From an uncultured Anaeromyxobacter sp. (lineage in GTDB: Bacteria; Myxococcota; Myxococcia; Myxococcales; Anaeromyxobacteraceae), in contig CAIVAR010000116.1 in assembly GCA_903904005.1 (NCBI GenBank), forward strand, positions 31,408 through 95,407: DNA of 64,000 nt, given 5' to 3'. Position 1 is the stretch's first letter. Each line of letters opens with the position of its first letter. Below, one piece after another: positions 57,616 through 64,000 of this stretch. Position numbers and translations under genes: made by a program. The notes beneath the pieces were generated by a model, which had not been told where the DNA came from, searched no databases, and saw only the letters and a program-made list of their open reading frames with translations.

Positions 57616-58413
57616 GTGACGTTCGTCGAGGCCGAGTCCCCGCTCCTGCCGGGAGGACCCATCCGGCTGGCGGTGCGCGAGGCCGGCCACGGTCCCCCGC
57701 TCGTCGTCCTCCACAGCGGCTGGGGCTGGGAGTCCTACCCGTTCGACCGGCAGCTCGAGGCGCTCTCCGGCGAGTTCCGCGTGATCGCACCCGACCGCGC
57801 CGGGTACGGCGGCTCACCGCGCCTCCCCACCATTCCCGATGGCTACCACCGGATGTTCGCCCTGGAGTGCCTGGCGGTCATGGACGCGCTCGGCATCGAC
57901 CGCGCCGCGCTCTGGGGGCACAGCGACGGGGCGGTGGTCGCGGCCTGGATGGCCATCGAGGCCCCCCGGCGAGTGCGGGGGCTGGTGCTCGAGGCGGCCC
58001 ACTTCTTCCGGGCCAAGGTGGGCTCGCTCCCCTTCTTCGAGATGGCGGCGAACCGCCCCGAGGACTTCGGGCCGGCGGTCGCGGAGCCCCTTCGCAGGGA
58101 CCACGGCGAGCCGCGCTGGCGGGAGATCATCTCCGAGGGGGCGAGGGCCTGGCTCCGCATCATCGAGCGCGGCCGTCGGGAGGGGGGCGACGTCTACGAC
58201 GGACGGCTCGGCGAGATCCCCTGCCCCGTCCTGCTCCTCCACGGCACCCGCGACCCCCGCACCGAGCCGGGCGAGATCGAGGCCGCCCAGGGCGCGCTGC
58301 GGGACGGTCGAATCGCCTGGGTCGACAGCGGCCACGCGCCCCATTCGAGCCCCCGCGCCGCCGACGAGACCACCCGCATCGCCGCGAAGTTCCTCCGCGC
58401 CCTGCCCCCGTGA
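57616..58413 (+). CDS. Alpha/beta-fold hydrolase
   Basis: The 265-residue protein has the nucleophile elbow GHSDGA, the acid Asp in LHGTRDPRTEPGE and the His in DSGHAPHSSP. HSGWGWES near residue 35 would shape the oxyanion hole. Substrate unknown. GTG start; may be co-transcribed with the hemerythrin. Confidence 0.86.
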   Translation: MTFVEAESPLLPGGPIRLAVREAGHGPPLVVLHSGWGWESYPFDRQLEALSGEFRVIAPDRAGYGGSPRLPTIPDGYHRMFALECLAVMDALGIDRAALWGHSDGAVVAAWMAIEAPRRVRGLVLEAAHFFRAKVGSLPFFEMAANRPEDFGPAVAEPLRRDHGEPRWREIISEGARAWLRIIERGRREGGDVYDGRLGEIPCPVLLLHGTRDPRTEPGEIEAAQGALRDGRIAWVDSGHAPHSSPRAADETTRIAAKFLRALPP

Positions 58414-58451
58414 TATCCGGGAGCATTCCCTCGAACGAACCGGAGCCGAGA

Positions 58452-58853
58452 ATGGCCGACATGCCCGAGATGGACATCCAGATGGACAGCGCGTCGCTCT
58501 ATCGCGAGGAGGTCTACACCGACCGCAAGATCGGGACGATCCGCGCGCTCGTCCCGGTGACCTCCGAGGGTGCCGCCGACCTGGGTCGCAAGGTGATCTA
58601 CATCGGCGAGGCGCAGATCGTGACGCAGGTCGGTCCGCTTCCGGTCTCCTTCGAGATCGACGCCCCCAACCTCGATGCTGCCGTGGCGGGATACGGGGCC
58701 GCGGCCAAGGCGGGCGTCGAGAAGACCATCCAGCAGCTTCAGGAGCTCCGCCGCCAGCAGGCCTCTTCGATCATCGTCCCCGGAGCGGATCCGGGCGTGC
58801 TCGGCGGTGGCGGGCCGCCGGGGCTCGGCGGCGGCGGAGGGTTCCGGAGGTAG
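58452..58853 (+). CDS. Small cytoplasmic protein with Gly-rich tail
   Basis: The 133-residue protein starts MADMPEMDIQMDSASLYREE, has a beta-rich middle (IGTIRALVPVTSEG), a helix with QQLQELRRQQASS near 95-107, and ends in Gly and Pro (GGGGPPGLGGGGGFRR). No membrane segment. The start codon follows GAGCCGAGA. Families unknown to me; occurs after the hydrolase gene, 38 bases apart. Confidence 0.7.
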   Translation: MADMPEMDIQMDSASLYREEVYTDRKIGTIRALVPVTSEGAADLGRKVIYIGEAQIVTQVGPLPVSFEIDAPNLDAAVAGYGAAAKAGVEKTIQQLQELRRQQASSIIVPGADPGVLGGGGPPGLGGGGGFRR

Positions 58854-58874
58854 GAACCCCCCGCGCCGGCGCGG

Positions 58875-61223
58875 CTACTCCAGGTAGACGTTCAGCCCGT
58901 ACTCGTCGGTCGCCGGCGTGCTGGCGCCGTGCCGGTCGCCGAAGACGAAGTAGCCGTTCACGAGCACCGTGTACTCCCCGGGAACGGGCGCCTCGACCAC
59001 CGTGCGCTCGGGGGCGTTCAGCGTGGCCCCCGAGAAGTCGACGAGGCTTCCGTCCGGATCGATGACGTAGAGATCGATGTCGTTCGTGGGCGTGTGGCTC
59101 CAGTCCCTCTTCCATCCGAGCTCGAAGGACGCGCGAGCCGTTCCCGCCGGGACGACGACCGGGATGGCCAGCCATTCGCCGTCCGCGACGACGCCGCGGG
59201 TCGAGATGCTCGGGCGCCGGGACGGGACGGCCGTCACCCGGACGTCGGCGCGGACCGATCCCGCGTTGGTCCAGTCGCCGAGCAGCGTGACGCGGGTGAT
59301 GCCCGCGTCGAGGTCGGCGACGGTGACGCTCGTCGTCCCGACGACGAACTCGAAGGCCCGGTAGTCCCCCTCCCCCACGGACGTGGTCTTCGCCGAGTGG
59401 ACCGCGAGGATGACGTCGTCACCCCAGATCTGGTTCTGCCGATCGGGCGGCAGAAGGGCCGCCCCGGTGACGTCGATCCGCAGGGCCGCGACGTCGCGTC
59501 CCGTCTCCACGTAGAACTCGCTCCGCTCCCCGGGCACGAGTGAACCCGCGCGGGACGAGAAGGACTCCCCTCCCTCCAGTTTCCGGACCCGGAGCCCCAT
59601 CTCCTGCAGGTTGTGGGCAACCTCGTCCCCTCCCCGCTCGGTCGAGATGACGCCGCTCACGCGCCTGGCCCGGAGGAGTTCCAGGGAGCGGGACACGTCG
59701 AGGAACCCGGCGCCCTGGTCGAACTCGGTCGGGTGATCGCCGAGCAGGCGGGGGTTGGCACCGGCGACGACGGCGTTCCGGATCTGCGCGCCCGTGGCCC
59801 TGGGAGCGCCGGCGCGGAGCAGCGCGGCGGCTCCGGCCACCGTGGGCGCGGCGAACGAGGTGCCGCTCACGAACGCGAAGCCGCCCGTGGGCCCCTGGAC
59901 GAAGTTGAAGTCGCCGGCGGTGGTCACCGAGACGCCGGTCCGCCCGTCGGGGGTCGCGCCGCGCGAGCTGAAGAGCGCCGTCTGGATGTGGTTGCTCGGC
60001 CGGTAGAGCGCGCCCACGTCCACCCTGCAGGTGCCGTTGGGGCGGAAGGACCGCACGATGCGCTCATGGGCCGGCGTGGAGGCCGCCGCCGAGGAGAGCG
60101 AACCGATCCCGGTGGAGGGGCTGCCGGTGGTCAGGCCGGCGGGGCCGGCGTTGCCCGCCGAGATGGCCGGGACGATGCCGACCTCCAGGAACTGGCGCAT
60201 GAGCTGGTCGTCGATGTCGCTGCCCGGCGAGAGCGAGGGTCCTCCGAGGCTCATGTTCACGACCGAGACGTCCAGCGCGTCGTAGACGAAGGGGCTCTCC
60301 TCGCTGCCGTCACCCGAAACCGGACCCGTGGGCTTCCCGGTCAGGAAGTTCTTCTTCAGCGTGATGGTCCGGTCCATCGCCGCCAGGATGGCGCCCGAGG
60401 TGGTGGGCGAGCCGTCGGCGGGGAATACCTTGAACGCGTAGAGGCGGGCGCCCTTGCCCGAGGCGCCCTGCGCCACGCCGCGCAGCGGGACGAAGGTGTA
60501 CCCGTCGAAGCCGACCGAGGCCCCGTCGATCCAGCTCGTCGCCGGCGCGTGGCGACGGATCGCCTGGGAGATGCAGCTGTCGTTCGAGAACCCGGGGGTG
60601 GTGCGCCCCGCGATCATCGACCCGACCCAGGTCCCGTGGGGACCGTTTCCGGTGCTCGTCGCCGAGAAACCGTCCGCCGCGGCCGGACCGAAGGACTGCC
60701 CCCCGAGGACGCGACCGTAGATCGAGGAAACAGACGGGGAGTTCGCGGTGCCGGAATCGATCACCGCCACCACGACGCCGTCGCCGGTGACACCCGACGC
60801 CTGCACCGCGTCGGCACGGATCAGGGTGTTGTTGAAGAGGTAGTCGTTCGGGATCACGCCTCCCGGGGAGGTGGCCGCGTCGGGGAGGACGACGGCGCCC
60901 GCGCCCAGTTCGACGACGCCGCGGGACTCTCCGGCCGGGTCGCGGGGCGACGGAGGCGCCACGTCCAGGTCCTTCCCCACCTTGAAATCAGGGAACGCGG
61001 CGAGCGCGGCCATGACGCCCCCGGGTACGGTGGCGGCGACGGCGTTCACGTTCTGGAACTCGTGCGTCACCTTCCCGCCGAGCGCCTCGATCGACTTGCG
61101 CATCTGCTCCCGGGTCCCGGTGGATCGCAGGAGGATGCGCTCCTCGCCGGCCGCGCCGGCCAGGCCCGGGAGCGCGAGCAGGAACGTGGTGATCAACAGA
61201 CCGCGAAGGATGCCTCTGGACAT
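58875..61223 (-). CDS. Secreted subtilisin-like serine protease (S8) with PPC-type C-terminus
   Basis: The 782-residue protein has a signal peptide, a short I9-like propeptide (about 25-90), and the S8 triad: Asp in VVVAVIDSGTANS, His in GNGPHGTWVGSMIAG, Ser in SGTSFAAPTVAGAAALL. The C-terminal 300 residues are beta-rich and end in a PPC-like domain (SFELGWKRDWSHTPTNDIDL). ATG 61223 with GGGGGA upstream. It is divergent from the second protease locus. Fits predatory or scavenging secretion. Confidence 0.93.
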   Translation of the reverse strand: MSRGILRGLLITTFLLALPGLAGAAGEERILLRSTGTREQMRKSIEALGGKVTHEFQNVNAVAATVPGGVMAALAAFPDFKVGKDLDVAPPSPRDPAGESRGVVELGAGAVVLPDAATSPGGVIPNDYLFNNTLIRADAVQASGVTGDGVVVAVIDSGTANSPSVSSIYGRVLGGQSFGPAAADGFSATSTGNGPHGTWVGSMIAGRTTPGFSNDSCISQAIRRHAPATSWIDGASVGFDGYTFVPLRGVAQGASGKGARLYAFKVFPADGSPTTSGAILAAMDRTITLKKNFLTGKPTGPVSGDGSEESPFVYDALDVSVVNMSLGGPSLSPGSDIDDQLMRQFLEVGIVPAISAGNAGPAGLTTGSPSTGIGSLSSAAASTPAHERIVRSFRPNGTCRVDVGALYRPSNHIQTALFSSRGATPDGRTGVSVTTAGDFNFVQGPTGGFAFVSGTSFAAPTVAGAAALLRAGAPRATGAQIRNAVVAGANPRLLGDHPTEFDQGAGFLDVSRSLELLRARRVSGVISTERGGDEVAHNLQEMGLRVRKLEGGESFSSRAGSLVPGERSEFYVETGRDVAALRIDVTGAALLPPDRQNQIWGDDVILAVHSAKTTSVGEGDYRAFEFVVGTTSVTVADLDAGITRVTLLGDWTNAGSVRADVRVTAVPSRRPSISTRGVVADGEWLAIPVVVPAGTARASFELGWKRDWSHTPTNDIDLYVIDPDGSLVDFSGATLNAPERTVVEAPVPGEYTVLVNGYFVFGDRHGASTPATDEYGLNVYLE

Positions 61224-61573
61224 GGTTTGTTCCCCCATTTCGACGAGCGAGCGACGACGATGTAGGTCTTCCACCTAGACCGCGACCGCTGGTGAACCTG
61301 ACGATAAATTCGAGTGGCTTAAATGCGCGTCGCGTCATGGCGAAATCCTCATCCGGTGCTTGCCCGATTTCACCCTCCGTAGAACCCGGCCCGCGCCCGA
61401 CGACCCGCCGTCCGGATCCCCCTGGTGCGGGAGCCCCGAAGGCGGCACCGCGGCCCCGTCGCCGCGCCCCTTTCGGGTCCAGACCCTTCCGGGTATGGCG
61501 AAGACCCCGAACGGGTATGAGTGATTGTGGGCGTTTCACCCACGTTTCCACGCAACCGAAAGGAATCCTCTTC
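61224..61573. other. Divergent region between two protease loci
   Basis: 350 bases with no convincing gene. AT-rich stretches near 61305-61325 (ATAAATTC, TTAAAT) could hold the promoter of the S8 gene; the repeated GGGTATG (about 61491 and 61514) lies ahead of the plus-strand gene. A weak inverted repeat GGTCT-N7-AGACC occurs at about 61265-61281. No sigma-54 element found. Confidence 0.4.
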
Positions 61574-62029
61574 ATGGATGGCATCTCTCGGACGCTCACA
61601 CGGGTTGGCCCGATCGGGCTCATCGCCGCGGCCCTTCTCCTCCTTCCCTCCACCCCGCTGGCGCAGACGGCGGCGAACGCCCGGGTGCAGGACGACGACG
61701 ACGCCACCGCCGGCGCCACCGCCGCCGTCGACGGTGACGGCAAGCTTCGCGCGCCCACCCGTGAGGAGCGGGAGGACCTCTCCCGGCAGGTCGAGCAACT
61801 GATGAACCGGTCGGCCCGGTCGGCCGCGGCGGCCACGCCCACGGCCACGACCCGCGGCGCGGTGATGGCGGAGCTCGACGAGAGCTACGACAGCCTGACG
61901 CTCGCGCGCGTCGCCGACGGGAAGCCCCAGACCCGCTGCGTCGAGACCCCCCAGGAGGCGAAGGCCTTCCTCGACGGGCGGCTCGCCACACCCTCGAAGC
62001 CCGCGGCCCGGCCGCTGGAGGTCGAGTGA
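61574..62029 (+). CDS. Small secreted protein coupled to the metalloprotease
   Basis: The 151-residue protein has a signal peptide (cleaved after ...PLAQ), an acidic DDDD stretch near residue 39, a helical middle (REEREDLSRQVEQLMNRSAR) and a polar tail. No Cys apart from one (TRCVE). Its stop overlaps the start signal of the metalloprotease gene, so the two are made together. An inhibitor or folding helper is possible; nothing in the sequence proves it. Confidence 0.7.
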   Translation: MDGISRTLTRVGPIGLIAAALLLLPSTPLAQTAANARVQDDDDATAGATAAVDGDGKLRAPTREEREDLSRQVEQLMNRSARSAAAATPTATTRGAVMAELDESYDSLTLARVADGKPQTRCVETPQEAKAFLDGRLATPSKPAARPLEVE

Positions 62030-62031
62030 AC

Positions 62032-63507
62032 ATGCGCACCCACCTCGGCTCCGCGTCCCTCCTCCTCGCCGGAATCCTCGTAGCCGCCCCGGGATCGGCG
62101 CTCGCCCGCGCAAAGATCACCGTGGTGAACGCCAACGCGCCGGGCATCGGGTTCAACGACCCCACGCCGGCCACCCCGCTCGCCACCAACCCCGGCACCA
62201 CGGTGGGCCAGCAGCGGCTCAACGCCTTCCAGTTCGTGGCCGACTTCTGGGGCAAGCACCTCGACAGCGACGTCGAGATCTTCGTCCAGGCCACCTTCGA
62301 GCCGCTCGCCTGCAACGCGACCGCGGCCGTGCTCGGCTCGGCCGGCGCCCTGACGGTCTTCCGCGACTTCCCCAACGCGAGGTACCCGGGCACCTGGTAT
62401 CCCGGTGCGCTCGCCAACAAGCTCGCCGGCGAGGACCTCGACCCGGCCGTCGGCCCCGGAACCGGCAACGACCTCCGGGCCCGCTTCAACGCGAACTTGG
62501 GACAGCCCACCTGCCTGGCCGGGTCCGGCTGGTACTACGGCCTCGACACCAACCAGGCCGCGAACCAGATCAACCTGGTCGTGGTGCTCCTCCACGAGTT
62601 CGCCCACGGGCTCGGCTTCGCGAGCTTCGCCAGCGGGACGACGGGCGCGCTCTTCGCCGGGTTCCCCGACGTCTACTCCCGGTTCTACTTCGACAACTCC
62701 ACCGGCAAGTCGCGCATCGACATGACCGACGCGGAGCGCAAGGCCTCGGCGGTGAACTCCCGCAACGTGGTCTGGACCGGCGAGGAGGTCACCGAGGAGG
62801 TCCGCGAGGTTCTCCAGCCCGGTACGCCCTTCCTCACCGTGAACGCGCCGGCCTCGATCGCCGGTCGGTACTTCGTGGGGACGGCCACCTTCGGGCCGGC
62901 CCTCACCGCGGCCGGCGTGAGCGGCCCGGTGGAACTTGCCCGGGATGCGGGCGGCTCCACGCTCGGCTGCACGCCGCTCGGCGCCGGGGCGCTCGCCGGC
63001 AAGATCGCCCTCGTCGACCGCGGCACCTGCACCTTCAACGTGAAGGCCCGCAACGCCCAGGACGCGGGCGCCATCGCGCTCGTCGTCGCCGACAACGTCC
63101 CGTCGGCGCTGCCCGCCGGGCTCGGCGGCGTGGATCCGCTCGTCACCATCCCGGCCGTGCGCATCACCCAGGCGGCGGGGGCGGCCATCAAGGCGGCCCT
63201 GCCGGGCGTCGACGCGAGCCTGCTGCTCGACATGAAGGTCCGCGCCGGCGCCGATCCGGCGGGACGCGCGCTGCTCTACACGCCGAACCCCTTCGAGTCG
63301 GGGTCGAGCGTCTCGCACTGGGACACCAGCGCCACGCCCAACCAGCTCATGGAGCCGGCCATCAACGCCGACCTGACCATCAGCGTGGGCGAGCCGAGGG
63401 ACCTCACCAAGAGCCTCCTCGAGGACATCGGCTGGGACGACGAGGAGAAGAAGCACGAGCGGAAGAAGAAGCGGCAGCAGGACCGGGAGCACCGCCGCGG
63501 CGACTAG
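62032..63507 (+). CDS. Secreted HExxH metalloprotease with inserted PA domain
   Basis: The 491-residue protein has a signal peptide (MRTHLGSASLLLAGILVAAP), the zinc motif LLHEFAHGLGF near residue 187, and a PA domain after it (GKIALVDRGTCTFNVKARNA, GAIALVVAD). It then returns to the protease part and ends in a basic tail KKHERKKKRQQDREHRR. GTG 62026 is an alternative start nearer to the GGAGG. The third zinc ligand is not evident. Confidence 0.85.
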   Translation: MRTHLGSASLLLAGILVAAPGSALARAKITVVNANAPGIGFNDPTPATPLATNPGTTVGQQRLNAFQFVADFWGKHLDSDVEIFVQATFEPLACNATAAVLGSAGALTVFRDFPNARYPGTWYPGALANKLAGEDLDPAVGPGTGNDLRARFNANLGQPTCLAGSGWYYGLDTNQAANQINLVVVLLHEFAHGLGFASFASGTTGALFAGFPDVYSRFYFDNSTGKSRIDMTDAERKASAVNSRNVVWTGEEVTEEVREVLQPGTPFLTVNAPASIAGRYFVGTATFGPALTAAGVSGPVELARDAGGSTLGCTPLGAGALAGKIALVDRGTCTFNVKARNAQDAGAIALVVADNVPSALPAGLGGVDPLVTIPAVRITQAAGAAIKAALPGVDASLLLDMKVRAGADPAGRALLYTPNPFESGSSVSHWDTSATPNQLMEPAINADLTISVGEPRDLTKSLLEDIGWDDEEKKHERKKKRQQDREHRRGD

Positions 63508-63535
63508 CCTCGCGCATCCCCGGCTCCGGCTTCAC

Positions 63536-63569
63536 CATCGGCCGTCGATCTCCGGATCGGCGGCCGATG
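63536..63569. terminator. Hairpin between convergent metalloprotease and Spy-like genes
   Basis: CATCGGCCG-T-CGATC, loop TCCG, GATCG-G-CGGCCGATG: 15 base pairs including one G-U. There is no clean U-tract on either side, so it may end transcription weakly in both directions. Confidence 0.55.
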
Positions 63570-63588
63570 TCGTCTTCGGGACCCGCCT

Positions 63589-63981
63589 TCACCGGGGCGG
63601 CTCGGGCTTGTGCGCGTCCAGCTTCCTCACCTGCGCCTCGGTCAGGAAGGGGCGCAGGTCGGCCTCGAACTGGCGGCGGATGGCCTCGAACCTGGGAAAG
63701 GTCTCCCTCAGGACGGCCTCCATCTCGGGCCGGCGCTTCTCCATCAGGGCCCTGGCGGTCCTCTCCTGCTCGGGCGTGAGGTCGAGCGCTGCGAGCCCGG
63801 GCGGAAGAGGCGCCCCGGGAGGAGGGATCGGGGGGCCCCCGTGACCGGGCGGCCCCATCGGCCCGCCGGGGCGGAACAGGTGGCTCGCACCGGCGCCGGT
63901 CGCCGCGCCAACGAGGAAGATCGCCAGCACGATGAGGCCGGTCCAGAGGCGGAGGGTTCGGGTCTTGCCGTCAGCGGGCAT
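63589..63981 (-). CDS. Periplasmic Spy/CpxP-like protein
   Basis: The 130-residue protein has an N-terminal membrane helix (LWTGLIVLAIFLVGAATGAG), a Pro/Gly-rich linker and a helical C-terminal part with LTPEQERTARALMEKRRPEM and FLTEAQVRKLD, the LTxxQ-type motif of periplasmic stress and metal-sensing proteins. Upstream genes lie outside the window; a sigma factor partner is commonly found there but cannot be seen. GGAG stands before the ATG. Confidence 0.8.
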   Translation of the reverse strand: MPADGKTRTLRLWTGLIVLAIFLVGAATGAGASHLFRPGGPMGPPGHGGPPIPPPGAPLPPGLAALDLTPEQERTARALMEKRRPEMEAVLRETFPRFEAIRRQFEADLRPFLTEAQVRKLDAHKPEPPR

Positions 63982-64000
63982 CGGGAACTCCGGAGAGAGC

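Overview
The window is about 70% GC (by eye) and carries only bacterial chromosomal genes. I saw no phage, insertion sequence, integrase or CRISPR array. Several features point to Myxococcota, most likely an Anaeromyxobacter-like member. These are a PilZ protein of the Myxococcus paralogous type, a DUF4388 protein, the phoH-pgpH-ybeY-lnt-prfB block, many coupled start/stop overlaps, and an anaerobic-type tetraheme cytochrome/Fe-S/NrfD module. The genus is an inference; no rRNA is present.

Layout. (1) 1-18.1 kb is mostly minus strand: topA (cut by the window edge) and dprA from one promoter; LysM and YbgF-like envelope genes; pgeF; moxR; a plus-strand pilU/PilZ pair; then a minus-strand block of a TPR/zinc-ribbon membrane protein, DUF4388 protein, phoH, pgpH-like, ybeY, lnt and prfB with its programmed frameshift. 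(2) 18.1-24 kb: mazG, rpsT with a consensus promoter, lptE-leuS, asnS. (3) 24-30.7 kb: a minus-strand run of rpiB, glyA, nrdR, ribD, ribE, ribBA, ribH, nusB and an orphan M17 N-domain gene; it makes riboflavin and has no FMN riboswitch ahead of ribD. (4) 31.7-37.96 kb: the yceD-rpmF-plsX-fabH-fabD-fabG-acpP-fabF fatty-acid operon from a near-perfect sigma-70 promoter. (5) 38-43.4 kb: a response regulator, a multi-pass membrane protein, and an electron-transfer operon (small repeat protein, tetraheme cytochrome c, 4x[4Fe-4S] protein, NrfD) with an FNR-like palindrome upstream. (6) 43.5-49.8 kb: a 5'-nucleotidase, tRNA-Arg(CCG) with promoter and terminator, a LuxR-type regulator, a lipoprotein, two TerB-domain genes around msrB. 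(7) 49.8-58.9 kb: an FAD oxidoreductase overlapping a hemerythrin gene, an M28 peptidase, an aldo/keto reductase relic, a bactofilin-like membrane protein, a candidate sigma-54-driven small RNA, a glycosyltransferase, a second hemerythrin and a hydrolase. (8) 58.9-64 kb: divergent secreted proteases (subtilisin-like; HExxH with a PA domain coupled to a small secreted partner) and a Spy/CpxP-like protein.

The most interesting item is at 55.8-55.98 kb. A 17-bp palindrome, a sigma-54 -24/-12 element and two back-to-back hairpins ending in six U residues fit together as a roughly 74-nt regulatory RNA whose loop is almost pure C (ACCCCCCCUCC). The second is the FNR-marked electron-transfer operon, which starts with a 109-residue protein built from repeats of one short motif and lacks any terminal reductase.
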